Source of the DNA: Nematostella vectensis
Taxonomy: Eukaryota > Cnidaria > Anthozoa > Actiniaria > Edwardsiidae
Direction of reading: 5' to 3'
DNA: 64,000 bases
Assembly: GCF_932526225.1 (NCBI RefSeq)
Contig: NC_064036.1
Location: forward strand, 6,393,519 to 6,457,518
Shown here: positions 12,970-25,822 of the stretch, one piece after another
Layout: every line of letters starts with the position of its first letter
Numbering within the stretch: the first letter of the stretch is position 1
Notes under the pieces: model-generated
What the model saw: only the letters and a program-made list of their open reading frames with translations
What the model was told of the DNA's origin: nothing
The model's database searches: none
Made by a program: the position numbers and the translations under genes

Positions 12970-13747
12970 GCTACTTTCTTGAAACAACCCTCGCGGAAAC
13001 GGTAAGAAATGATTAAAGCTGCCGTCGATTCACATGAAATACAATTTCAAAGCTTCGTGTGAGTTGCACCATTGCTCGGCCAAGAACACCGGTTTAACAC
13101 CCAGGGGTAAGCCTAGAGGCTAGCTATTTAAGGGAGACAAAATGAGTCAGTTAAAACTAAATAGATAAAATAAAACAAATTTGAATAATTGAAATTATTG
13201 ATTTCCTTTATGGTGATATGACTTTGAATAGAAGCATTGCAACATCGCAAAACAAGAACCTAATATGAATCACACAGAGTGAATCAAAATAAGAATGTAT
13301 TTTTCTAAGTCGACGGTCTCTTTTTGCGTGATCTGACCCATTTCATCTATTTTTTGCGAAAACATCAGGCACTGTGCATATCATTCTGTTTCTTTCCTCT
13401 TTTACCAGAGAGACAAACTCCGAGCAAGGCGTTCCGGGAAAGTTGACATTTGGCGGCAAAAAGTAAATACCATCGATGTAAAAGCAATCATTGATTGCAT
13501 CATCATCAGCAGCAGCATGGACACTAGTAACATGAGGGATAATGCGTCTAGTTCGAGAACACTGAGAATACAGCGCACTGCGTCGAGAAGGCTCGTTGTT
13601 TTTCCGCTGAACTTATCTTAAAACAACAATCTGATAACTCATTAAAGATAACTCAAGATTGTCAATTGAACGTCACGCACCACAAGCTATTGTAGCATCT
13701 GCGTCAGATTTGGTAAACAGAAGTCAGCGATCACTTTAAGACCCGCG
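12970..13747. other. upstream flank of the opsin gene
   Basis: No upstream coding exon was recognised. Short open stretches carry no domain. The only promoter-like words are generic, such as tatttaag near 13124. Any 5' UTR exon of the opsin would lie here, but I cannot place it. Confidence 0.35.
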
Positions 13748-14800
13748 ATGGAGAACCAGGAGTTCTCAAGTGTAGCATATGGTATGATTTCCCTGTTCTA
13801 CTCGTTCCTAGCGGTCACCGCTCTTACATCAAATGGCGTTTTGGTCTATTTGTTTTTAAAATACGAACAACTACGCAAGACGGACAAGATGTTGTTTCTG
13901 AGTATTGCTGTTTCTGACATGATCGCCGCGGTCGCCACCTTTCCGTTAGGAGCGATTGCCAGCGCTCATGAGCGCTTTCGTCTGCGGGGAGTAACTTGCA
14001 CGTACTACGCATTCGCCAGCACTACCCTTGGATTTAACGCAATGCTGCACTTCACGGCGCTTTCTATACAGAAGTACACGTCATTTTCGCGTCCACTGCG
14101 CGCCGATACCAAGAAGCGCCATCTGCTCATTGTTATTACAATACTGTGGCTGTTCTCAGCCTTATGGGGCCTCTTTCCACTGCTTGGTTGGTCATCGTAC
14201 GCTCCAGAGACCGGGAATATCGTCTGCTCACTAAACTGGACATCTACTTCAAAATCCAGCATCTCATATATTATCTCTATCTTTGTTTTATTCTTTTTTA
14301 TCCCGTTGGTGGCAATTTGCGTCTCTTACAGCTTAATTTTCAAGACAATTCGAAGCATGACCCACAATGCCGCTAGAACCTGGGGTAGTGACGCCCAAGG
14401 GACGAGAGATACCTTCAGTGCTCAAGTGAGATCTGCGCGCCTCGCGTTTATGATGGTCTTGGCGTTCGTGTTTGCTTGGACGCCCTATGCAGTAGTATCC
14501 ATCTACTCGGCGTTATTGAAGCCTAAGTTACCATTAATAGCGGGCATTTTACCTCCCTTGTTTGCCAAGACGTCTACGTTATACAACCCTTTGCTTTGCT
14601 TTATCGGTAGTCCTCCGATTCGCAAATGTCTTTTCAAGACGTTTTATAGACGAACACACAACCGTTCAAACAGTGGAGGGTCTTTTCGTCTAAGAGTATT
14701 GAGATACCACAGGCGTTCACTTGTCACAATGACTTCAACTTTAAAATGCGGGGCAGCCGACCCGGATATTGCAGATACGTCTGTTCCTACTGACTCATAG
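13748..14800 (+). CDS. opsin-like GPCR, intronless
   Basis: A 350-residue seven-helix receptor in one exon, expected to sit in the plasma membrane, bind a retinal chromophore and signal light through a G protein. Helices lie roughly at 12-37, 47-70, 84-108, 124-147, 173-198, 230-253 and 262-286. Class A marks include N29, D57, the C84-C160 disulfide pair, W134, and the TM6 motif AWTPY at 243-247. The opsin diagnosis rests on FAKTSTLYNP in TM7, where K274 aligns with the Schiff-base lysine (bovine K296), and on YAPE in loop 2, where E154 aligns with E181. Y87 occupies the vertebrate counterion site 113. Oddities: DRY is QKY (108-110) and NPxxY is NPLLC (280-284). The start follows gcg and gives a complete TM1. 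Intronless opsins occur in cnidarians, but the subfamily is not assigned here. Confidence 0.9.
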   Translation: MENQEFSSVAYGMISLFYSFLAVTALTSNGVLVYLFLKYEQLRKTDKMLFLSIAVSDMIAAVATFPLGAIASAHERFRLRGVTCTYYAFASTTLGFNAMLHFTALSIQKYTSFSRPLRADTKKRHLLIVITILWLFSALWGLFPLLGWSSYAPETGNIVCSLNWTSTSKSSISYIISIFVLFFFIPLVAICVSYSLIFKTIRSMTHNAARTWGSDAQGTRDTFSAQVRSARLAFMMVLAFVFAWTPYAVVSIYSALLKPKLPLIAGILPPLFAKTSTLYNPLLCFIGSPPIRKCLFKTFYRRTHNRSNSGGSFRLRVLRYHRRSLVTMTSTLKCGAADPDIADTSVPTDS

Positions 14801-17800
14801 CATTCTTTTCAGTAAAATACTAAGACCTAAAGTGCAAAGAGCGAGTACAACACAAGTGCAATCGAAACAGTCACATAATCTTACGCTTGTCTTTGGTGAT
14901 AATGCAAATACGAATCTTGTACTTGCGTTTCAAAGTAGAACAATATGGTGCACCTTGCCGCTAGGTCGCACCCTGAAGATAAACGAAAAGTACTACAAGT
15001 TATTAGCGGGGAGCTAGAGTTCTCCGATTAGGAGCAACTGGAAATTAATGACTTTAGGAGATTTAAGTCTGTTTAATTTTGCGCAGAATTCGAGCAATAC
15101 GAGTCCAGTTATCGGGGTTTCATTGTACATCGTAGATTAAGAACATAATATTATCAATAATTTATTATCTTGTTAAAGTCTCTATGATTAAAAATCATTG
15201 TGTTTCTGAAAATGTCTTAATGAATATTGACCAAAATTTTGACAGCACGGTCAATTTAACTCTGAATTCTGGCAGATCTAAACTTTTTCGAACAAGGGCT
15301 ACAACTTTTTTATATGTGCGTGTCTCGTTTAAGATTTCGGAAACGGTGGTTTCTCGTATTTTAATACAAGAGATTGAAATCTTTGTTTATCTAAATTTAT
15401 TTAAGTCTAAGGTCTATCCATAGCTGTTGACCAGTGTACTTAAAATCAGCCCTTGCGCAAAAGCTTCCGAAAGATTTTACTAAAATAAACATAAACTTTG
15501 TTATAAATCAAATAACCTTGTCAAATCATGAAGTCATCTCTACCAACAGAAAACCATTATGCAACTTGAAAAAATGTGTACAGATTTACAAAATAGCCCA
15601 TGTTTTCAATTTTGGAAGATTCCCAGACATGACTAAAGTGCACCAACTAAATAAAGTAAAAATACTAATGAGATGTGTTATTTTAAAATTTAAAGACCCC
15701 CCTCAAAGCTGGTTTTATAAAAAAACGTACAGTTTATCTAAAAATACATTTCCAGTTATGCAAATGTCTCGAGAATTTATGTGACGTGACCCGCACTGGT
15801 TCATGGGTAACGTACAAATGCTCACAGGTATTTATTAATTGATACCCATGAAGCAATGCGGGATACGGCTAGATAACCTCTCCCCCATGCTGTCTCCGAA
15901 CTGCAAGTATCAAACCAGACAAATATTACGTAAGAAGCTCATCATCCGTTCTGTAAGTACAGTCGTGATGATCAGAGACTTTTGGTGAGGATGCGCAGCT
16001 GAATGCTACACATCTGCATTCGACATAGAGAGTACTAGAATAACAGAATGAAAGTCTGGCGGAAAACGTTTGAAGTTTACGATAGCTTTCTTCTATTTGA
16101 AATGTGAGTGGCCGGGACTGCTTTGAGAGCCTGATAAGTGACTATGTAGGACGGGTTTTGTTGTTTTGTAAGGAAAGTAACGATTAATGTTTTTCACTTA
16201 TCTATTTACTTCGCGTCGACAAGTTGTTAAGATCTGTGTTCAATAACAAGATATTGTTTTATTAAATCTCAACAAAAACCCACTACCAAACAGTTATAAA
16301 TTATGTACAAATACGTCATTACACACAAAAATACATTGCCTCAATGTAATGCAATGTCTTTTCACTTTGCCCCCCCCCCCCCCCCCCCTATGTATTTCGA
16401 GGCCCTCTCGTTACTCACGTATATCAATACCTACTGCTATAGAAATATGAATTCAAACAAGAAGAGCTTGGTTGTCTATTAGAACCCTACGAATCCTCAA
16501 AGTGCTGTCCTTCAGGAGATGACAGACGAAGATATTTTGCTGCAGCAACGAAGGTGATCTCCTTTGGACGGCTTATGCTTTCCGTTACAGAGGTAAAGGT
16601 GATCTCGTGTGGACGGCCTATGTTTTCCGTTGCAGGTGTAAAGGTGATTATTAATTTCCCTTTCATGATTACTCTCGCGAGTCCCGTGATCAGATAGCTT
16701 GACTCTTATTCGCTGCCCCTTCTAATTACAAGGCCAAGGCGTTCCTCGCCGGTGCTCTCCTGTTTTGTGCTCGGTATCTTTATTCTTTATGTTGGAATCC
16801 GAATCACGATCGCTGAGTTACGCAAGTCTGTACTCGTTTGTAGACTTGGAGTCTGCACAGATTAGTACCAATCGTGTGAAACATCCGCTATAAAATTCGT
16901 GGCTCCGCTCCTTTGCAAAACATTTCGCGTGTTACATGTCTAGCGCAATGTCTGGTGTAATGTCACGACTGATGAAACTGCTCTGCTGTTCTTATGTCAC
17001 ATTTGTTGACGCATATATTCGCGCACTTGGCCAATTATAAGAACGTACACCCGAATGCATGTGCCCATACAGTGGTTTGACAAAAGATTGTCGTCAACAG
17101 GCTTCGCGACTACGCGACAAGCCCGCATGTAAGCATGGGTAAAAACCACTGAAGCGCCTAGCTGCATATATTAGCCCCCGCTACCGCGTCTAATACCGCC
17201 TTAACACCAGCACTTAAACCAGTTTAAAGGTGGTTAAATTAAACTGGTTTAAACAAGGATCCGCAAAAATGGCTTAGCTCCGCCCTCTGTCGGCTGAATA
17301 AAATTCAAACTTCAAGATGATTAACATTGCGTCGGTAGTGCGATATTTTAGTTGTGTTATCGTTAATAATTTGAACTAATTTTTACTGCATATCCCTGCT
17401 CTTTTAGTGGGTTAAGGGTGTACTGACATTAGTGTTGCTCAGTAACGACGCTGCTACGCTGGTGGCGTTGAGCGCGCGCATAACACGGAATTCGTCATTC
17501 ACAAGAATTCCTGATGAAGTAAAACAAACAAAAATTTCCCCAAAATTGACTTAAAGTTGATATCAGCCTTTTCGGGTGATGATTTTTCCATATTTTGTAA
17601 AAACGAAGATTCAGCGGAGATTCATTCAAGCCAACCTTTTTGAAGCCAAAGTTTTCAATTTTCACTACCTGCGCGCGCTGCAAACACTGGTTGCAAACGC
17701 TCGCGCACGCACTGAAAATCTTATTTCAAAGTAGCGCGCGCTGTATCATAATTTTAAAATACTTTTTCAATTTCCATCACGACAGGACGGATATCGTTCC

Positions 17801-18465
17801 TTTGAAGTGTAAATACCACGAAACACTATTGGAATTTGTTTATAAACTTCATTTCAATTTCATCATGTGAGATATCAGTGTGTCTGAGCAGGCCGGATGT
17901 GCACGCGCATCACTTCCGGTTCTGCGTTTTCTAAAAAAAGTTTTCACTTCCGGTTCTGCGTTTTCTAAAAAAAAGTTTTTTTGCCGCCAAATTATTTCAA
18001 AACTCAATATTTTTTCTGTATTCTTTTTTTATTAAAACCTCCTTCATATAGCCTAGCATGGATTTAGCGTTAATCTAACAGAAACCAAAAATATATCAAA
18101 TAATCTGGATTTCAGGACCTTTGAAAAATCATAAAAAAACAATTACTCAATCATTTCTAAAACGCATGCTTGGCTTAATGCACCCATCCCTCAAGATTCA
18201 TGAAACGTATTCAATATTTGTTTTCGAGCAAAATTACTTTGAATATTTGCTTTTATCTTTATCTATGACGTCACATTATGACGTCACGGAGTAACGTCAT
18301 CATAATGACTTTCTACAAGGCTTTTATGCTATATTCAATTTTCCTTAGCAACAGATGTCAGTACACCCTTAATCCTTGTAAGTAGCCAAGAGAAAACCAA
18401 CCGAGCAAACGAGAGGAAAAGCGCTTCAAAATTTAAGTTTCGCTCTCCCTCGTGAATGCCTGTGT
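14801..18465. other. intergenic, small repeats only
   Basis: No supported gene. It holds a C run at 16370-16388; a direct repeat of about 50 bp at 16530-16640 (ggtgatct..tggacgg..tatg.tttccgtt, twice); an inverted AAACCAGTTTAA / TTAAACTGGTTT pair at 17217-17251; a tandem 30-bp repeat with acttccggt words at 17920-17985; and paired CRE-like sites at 18266-18286. Open frames at 15184-15784 are AT-rich and lack domains. Confidence 0.5.
18266..18286. promoter_or_regulatory. two perfect CRE-like palindromes
   Basis: TGACGTCA occurs at 18266-18273 and 18279-18286, followed by a half site (aacgtcat) near 18292. The motif is the CREB/ATF consensus (established knowledge). No adjacent gene start was identified, so function is unproven. 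Confidence 0.35.
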
Positions 18466-19925
18466 CCATATCTACCAACGCGCACACCAATGAATGTGTC
18501 CATATCTACTAACGCGCACACCAATGCACGTGGCCATATCTACTAACGCGCACACCAGCAATGCACGTGCTCATATCTACTAATCAGAAATGCATGTGCC
18601 CATATCTACTAACGTGAGCACTAATGCATGTGTCCATATCTACCAACGCGCACACCAATGAATGTGTCCATATCTACTAACTCGCACACCAATGCACGTG
18701 ACCATATCTACTAACGCGCACACGAGCAATGCACGTGCTCATATCTACTAAGACGCGCATCAGAAATGCATGTGCCCACATCTACTAACGCGCGCACTAA
18801 TGCACGTGCCCATATCTACTAACGCGCACACTAATGCACGTGCCCATAACTACTAATGCGCTCACTAATGCACATGGCCATATCTACTAACGCGCACACC
18901 AGCAATGCACGTGCCCATATCTACAAACGTGCGCACCAATGTACGTGCCCATATCTACGAACGCGCACACTAATGCACGTGCCCATATCTACTAACGCGC
19001 ACACCAGCAAGGCACGTGCCCATATCTACAAACGTGCGCACCAATACACGTGCCCACATCTACTAACACGCGCACCAGCAATGCACGTGCCCACATCTAC
19101 TAACGCGCGCACTAATGCACGTGCCCATATCTACTAACGCGCACACTAATGCACGTGCCCATATCTACTAACGCGCGCACTAATGCACGTGCCCATATCT
19201 ACTAACGCGCACACTAATGCATTTGCCCATATCTACTAACGCGCACACCAGCAATGCACGTGTCCATATCTACCAACGCGCACACTAATGCACGTGCCCA
19301 TATCTACTAGCGCGCACACTAATGCACGTGCCCATATCTACTAACGTGCGCACTAATGCACGTGCCCATATCTACTAACGCGCGCACTAATGCACGTGCC
19401 CATATCTAATAACGCGCGCACTAATGCATGTGCCAATATCTACTAACGTGCGCACTAATGCACGTGCCCATATCTAATAACGCGCGCACTAATGCATGTG
19501 CCCATATCTAATAACGCGCGAACTAATGCATGTGCCCATATCTACTAACGTGCGCACTAATGCACGTGCCCATATCTAATAACGCGCGCACTAATGCACG
19601 TGCTCATATTTAATAACGCGCGCACTAATGCATGTGCCAATATCTACTAACGCGCACACTAATGCATGTGCCAATATCTAATAACGCGCGCACTAATGCA
19701 TTTGCCCATATCTACTAACCCGCACACCAGCAATGCATTTGCCCATATCTACTATCGCACGCACTAAAGCATGTGCCCATATCTACTAACGCGCACACCA
19801 GCAATGCATGTGCCAATATCTACTAACGTGCATACCAATGCACGTGCCAATATCTACTAACGCGCACACCAGCTAATCACGTGCCCATATCTACTAAAGC
19901 GCGAACCAATGCGCGTGGCCATATC
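18466..19925 (+). repeat. minisatellite, about 34-bp unit with CACGTG
   Basis: Roughly 40 head-to-tail units of the type TAATGCACGTGCCCATATC followed by TACTAACGCGCACAC. Some units gain a cagc insertion and many carry point changes. Most contain the palindrome GCACGTGC. Length variants and mixed subtypes indicate repeated unequal exchange. The open frames it creates are repeat translations, not genes. Confidence 0.95.
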
Positions 19926-20880
19926 AATATATAGAAGCATAACATCCGCATATATAGACGCACAACATATGCATAAATGGACGCACAACACCTGCGTACA
20001 TGGACGCACAACATACGCATATATTGACGCACAACACCCGCATGCATGGAAGCACAACACACGAATACATGGATGCATAACACCCGCATACATGGACGCA
20101 CAATACGCGCATACATGGAAGCACAACACGCACATATATGGAAGCACAAAATACGAATCAATGGACTCATAACGCCTGCATACATGGACGAACAACACGC
20201 GCATACATGGACGCAAAACCCGCATACATGGATGCACAACACGCGCATACATGGACGCAAAACCCGCATACATGGACGCGAAACCCGCATACATGGACGC
20301 AAAACCCGCATACATGGATGCACAACACGCGCATACATGGACGCAAAACCCGCATACATGGACGCGAAACCCGCATACATGGATGCACAACACGCGCATA
20401 TATGGTAGCACAACACGCGTATATATGAACTCACAACACGCGCGAACAACACGAACATACATTGACGCACAAAACGCGCATATATTGAAGCACAAAACGG
20501 GCATATTTTGACGCACAACACGCGCATACATGGACGCAAAACCCGCATACATGGACGCGAAACCCGCATACATGGATGCACAACACGCGCATATATGGTA
20601 GCACAACACGCGTATATATGAACTCACAACACGCGCGAACAACACGAACATACATTGACGCACAAAACGCGCATATATTGAAGCACAAAACGGGCATATT
20701 TTGACGCACAACACGCGCATACATGGACGCAAAACCCGCATACATGGACGCGAAACCCGCATACATGGACACAAAACGCGCATACATGGACGCACAACAC
20801 GCGCATACATGGACGCGCAACACGCGCATACATGAACGCACAACACGCGCATACATGGACGCACAACACCCGCATGGCGC
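19925..20880 (+). repeat. minisatellite, about 23-bp unit with higher-order repeat
   Basis: Units of the form gcatacatggacgcacaac(acgc) are repeated about 40 times directly after the 34-bp array. A 193-bp block is duplicated with no difference noticed where checked (20341 onward against 20534 onward), so this is a recent higher-order expansion. All long frames on both strands here, including a 350-codon Cys/Val/Met-rich minus-strand frame, are by-products of the repeat period. Confidence 0.95.
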
Positions 20881-23800
20881 TCTTCATAGGATCTACCTGC
20901 GCCCCACATGCGCGAGCTAGATGGATATGCACTTTCATAGAATGAGGAGAAACAACAAAAAAAGATAATCGCATACTACTTCAATTACGTGTGACCGGAC
21001 CTGCCCGCACAATATTTTTAAGAGCTCTTATGAAATCGCACACTATTGCTGCCTATCTCTCCACGTACATAATTTTCCCTTCAATGTTTCTATACTTTGC
21101 GTCATTACTGATACCCACGCAGTAGATTTCAGCCTGCGCTACAACATTTTTTCTTTTAGCGCATGGCTAGACATGCTCGTAAATCTTAAGTTAATGATGA
21201 TGACTTTTTATATTGAGAAAACACTTAAAATCTAGCAAAAAAAATATACATAATATAACAGGTGGTCAACGGTCCTGTGCTTCTATAACCATGATGAATC
21301 TCTTTTGTCTTTCATTCTTTTTTTTCTTAAGTTTCCTGACACACATATAAAGCTAAACAAATTGAAAAGAAAACGCTATACGCTATACATGATTACGCTC
21401 TCAAAGTGAGTTGAGCAATTGGTTGAGAGATTTTATCTAAGAACGGAAGGATATGCATATTTTAAGGCAACCCGAATTTATTTTAGCTTACGCAAAGGGC
21501 TTGGGAAAATAACGAATAGATCCCGCGCGCCTGGAGAGAAGAATAGAGCGAGTAGGGGGGGGGGGGGGGGGGGGGTGGACACCCTGTCCATGAGCACTTG
21601 AGCGTGATTTTCTAAGTTAGCAACAAAAAACGCGAAATTCGCGGGAAAAATCCTTGAAAATAAATCAAAGAAAATGTCAAATTATCCTTATAAAATGCCT
21701 AAAACAAGTAAAATGAAACCTAAGGAATTAAAGTTGGAGTCACAAGCTAGCTCATGTGTGTGTTATGTAATAATTGTGAGTAGATTTGGGTTGTGAGATT
21801 TGCGATGCAAACTAATACTCTTATTAATACTACATATTTGTCTACATTTCTGTAAGACAAATATTTCGTATTCTAAGGACTCCCTACCCTGATACTTTAG
21901 CTAGTTCGATTCTACCTCTAAACCACCTCACTCCTTAGGGGCGAATTTTGACCTTGAAGATAGACTACTTGAATCAAGTGGTCTCTGAAAATTGATTACG
22001 TCATCTTGCTGTCCTTCTTGTTTTACTGGGGTTGCACGAACCGGTTGTATTAGCTTATGACTGACTAAAATAACATATCAAGTACAGATTTGATGAGGAT
22101 TTGCCAGAAGAATAATTAGACTACAACTAAGCCTTGAGGTCGAGTAATATTTTGCCAACTTTAGCTAGAATGAGGTTATTGTAGGTGTATTTTATTTTTC
22201 AATATTTCTGCGCGCGCTTTACGGGCATTCGAAAATAAGCAGCTCAGAATATTTCCTTTTCAGGAAACATTTTTTTTTTGTTTTGACATTCGAGGCATCA
22301 AAACATTGAAACAACCAATCACAGATCAAATTGTAAGATGACGTCATAACACTCGCTGGACCTAAGTAAAGAAAACATGGCGGTTACAGAGAGACGAGAA
22401 TAAGAGCATAAAACAATATCTTTCTGCTTTTTGGTAGGGTTTTAGACGTATCAAAATTGGAAAGACTTGTAGAAAAGCCTTTGAGCGCAAAGATGTGGTA
22501 AAATCAATAGATGACGGCGAGGATGATGGTCATCACGATTGAATTACAGCTTGGAAGGGTAATTATACTGGAATTCGAAGGCACACTTAACGGTGGACAA
22601 GCAGACATGGATTCTTGACCCTGGAGTTGACTACTCAGTACTGGAAATGGTTTTCGGTGCGTCCTCCGAAGCTCATAATGCATGCATAAATACATGCCTT
22701 ACGGTGTGTTGTGTTTAGTCTCAATAAGTTATATATATGCAGCCCGTCCGAGTTTGTCGGTCTATCATGAACATTCAGTATTCAAATTGCCTTGTGCAGG
22801 CGCTGTTAAAAGCTGAATGGGGGTCTAGAATTTTTCAATTTATGAAAACTATTACAATAGCTTTGTGCTTAAAAAGGATTGGACCATTGGACCACAGAAC
22901 CACACCTGGATCAGCCACTGCAGAAAATTACTTGACACATACAGTATTTCATATTTGTTTTAATGACTTAATAGTGGTATAAGCTTAAATCGTCTCATCT
23001 CCTACACACAAAAAGCATGTGGTACACAGAAATCAAATAAAATCAATCATAATATCAAATAAAACAAATAGAAGACACAGTTTGAATTTTTTTTCTTGGC
23101 TTGTACCAACCAGCCCATCGATTGTATAACTCTTAAATTTAAATATTTGACAATGTCGCTAGAGCATGAATGGGCTATGACTTAATACCCGAAAGGCTGA
23201 ATGGGCTAAGGATTTATATGCCTTGAAGCTTAATAGCCCAGGGGTGGGTTGGAAAGGGGGGGGTATTTAGTTATAAACATGATGGAAGGGTCCAACAGAG
23301 CTCAAAATGTCATACACCCAAAAAGGATGAAAACTTGTAACCCTCAAAATACACAAGCCTGTTGTTAAATTGTTCAATCCCAAAGAAATGCAGTGGACAC
23401 ATGTAAATGTTTTTACAGCATATGTATTATGCAATATGTCTAGAAAACAAATCATTTTCATGAGCTTATCACTCTTCTCATAAATTTTACTCCAACAGAA
23501 TTCTAATGATTTGAATTCTTTCTGGTTGAAAATTTTTAGTCAGAGTAAATGGGGGAAAAGTGGAAACGATTTGTCCAATCATACAATTTTTATAATCAAG
23601 CACCATACATAAAAGTGATGTGAAATAATCATAGATCCCCTCTCATTTCAAAAGTCCATTGCACCTTGAATGCACAATATGCTGTGTCTTATATTATGTT
23701 TTAGTGCGAATTAGAAAACCCCAGAAGTATAATACTGTGTTAGCTCTGGGGATTTAATACATAGAAACTTTTTAACCAACCTTCATCCATGCTCTTGGTT

Positions 23801-24220
23801 TATACTCGGATCATACTAAAAGTAGAGAAAACCTTCCCTCGCTAGAAAACATGTTATTACTAGAAAACCTATTTTCAACAAGGGGTCCATGGACCAGGGG
23901 CAGGGCCGTAGCAGAGGCTGGGGTGCAAATCTCCATTAACGTTGAAAGTCATGTAATCTTATACCATTTTCACACAAAGCAGCGTTCTTTAAGCATTGTC
24001 TTTGTAAATACGAAGGGGGTCCCCCCTATTTTCTTGGCAGTGCTACAGAACTAGGGGGTCAATTTGTAACCATACTTTCAAAAAGTGTAATAGTCAATAA
24101 CACATAGCTTGAACAAATAAAACAAATATTAAAAAAAAAAGAATAGTATAAGTTTTTTTATCACTAAGAGTGGAATACAAAGGAGAAAATTCAATTATCT
24201 CTCTGTCCATCCTTATATAT

Positions 24221-24829
24221 TTACTTATCTTCATCTTCTTTGCCATGGTCAATATCTGAAATAAATTGTAACAAATATATTTAGAAAAGAGAAAGGGGTT
24301 TCTTCTCCATTTCTTTAATCTTTAATTTGATGTATAGAGTTATTATTTATGATGGCCTTATTGCAGAGGAGCCAACTGAAACTACAGCCTCACACACTAA
24401 TTTTATTTTATTTTCACTCAATTTAGCTATAAACTTTGGCAGCGCTGTATAAGATTTCTGGTTTTAAAATCAGCCAGAAAAAGCAAAAAAAAAAAAAAAA
24501 AAATGATAGCAATAAATACGGCTAGGTTAGCTATCAAAGAGGGCCCTTGTTTCCTATACTTATGTCCTTGATGTGCAGAGCTCAACACGATATTGTAACC
24601 AAACGTCCCAGCAACTGGCGTCGCGTCCCATATAGAGACATACCGATTTCGAAAGCTAACATAACCCCTTATTCTCAGAATAATTTTTTTCTAAGCCCAG
24701 AAAAATTATTGTAGAGAGATCTTGGCAAATTACTACATGTGTTTGGGTTCGAAATCGGTCAAACATGTCGCTGCAGAGCTCCAATTCCCTTCGATAAAAT
24801 ACTCACCATCTTCCATATTTTAACTCCAT
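24221..24829 (-). other. possible start and end exons of a small spliced gene
   Basis: On the minus strand, ATG codons at 24829 and 24816 precede a strong donor (GTGAGT at 24806-24801). At 24255 an acceptor (tttatttcag) opens a 35-nt stretch reading IDHGKEDEDK then TAA. A CRE-like palindrome lies about 140 bp upstream of the first ATG. Direct joining in frame gives only a 14-residue acidic peptide, so internal exons would be needed and I could not find them. It may be chance. Confidence 0.2.
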
Positions 24830-25759
24830 CGCTTCGAAGCCTTGCACGAGATATCTTGGAAAGATGACCTAACACACTGGCTGCTCTAAAATTGCAAAAA
24901 TCGACGGGAAAAAGCTTTTAAAGCGAAAAATAAATCTTCCCGGCGGTAAAAGGCGAGGGGCTTGAATGATGACGTCATAATCCATTTAGGCCGCCAAGGA
25001 AATATTTTGAGCTGATGATCGAAAGTAACGAGCGAAAATAGCGGGCACGCTATTTTTAAAAGTTTGTTATTTTTTAGTCATTTTTAGCTGTAGAAAGTTG
25101 TAGAAAACAAATTTCTCGTGATCATCAGTGCAACCTTTACCAAGAAGAATAAAAATACAGTATAAAAGGCATAGGTTTTGAAATTAAATCGTCCGAGATT
25201 GAGTAATGAAGGCCCGTGGGAGAAGGCCGTGGGTTTGAAAGGCAAAAAAAAAAACATCTATTTTCAAATTTAAATCTTGAATTTTCATTGTCGAGGCATT
25301 CGGCGACAATCAAGTAAGTTTCTTCCTCAAAATGCCTCGGAGCTATTCCATCTTGCTCTTAATGCCTTCATGACTAACATCATCTGCGCGCCATCACGAC
25401 GCGCAGCGGTTGATAATATATGCTTTGACGAAGTGCATCATGGGAAGGATGTCAACCCTCCCCTCCCCCCTAGAGCGAATGTAGGGAAATGGAGCGCAAG
25501 CTCTCCCTCATCTTACCCTCTCCCTAGTGCGCGCCACGTCTCCTCTCTTCTTTCCCGGCAACCCTTTTGGCTTGCTACGCAGGTTAAAATTATTTTGACG
25601 TGTATCTGGTATTCTTACCGTTAGTGTTGTTAAGATTTGTGGTTAGTGACTTAGTGGGTTACAATTCATAGATCCGACATGTCAATCACGCGCAGGAGGG
25701 AGGGAGTTTCCCGAAGCGTTTACACGTTGCAGCAAGTAGTTTCGGCACGTTTTACCGGA

Positions 25760-25822
25760 TTTTACTCTGCACGTGTTCCAGTATTTACTCGGCACGTGTT
25801 CCAGTATTTACTCGGCACGTTG
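25760..25822 (+). repeat. short tandem repeat with CACGTG
   Basis: About two and a half units of ggcacgtgttccagtattta-ctc, each holding an E-box-like CACGTG or close variant. No gene start was identified nearby. Confidence 0.6.

Noticed and set aside
18466-20880. Regular direct repeats resembling a CRISPR array
   Set aside because: There are no unique spacers: units are contiguous and diverge gradually, and the genome is clearly eukaryotic.
19857-20909. 350-codon minus-strand frame rich in Cys, Val and Met
   Set aside because: It coincides exactly with the 23-bp minisatellite; other frames on both strands are also long and repetitive, and no domain or splice context exists.
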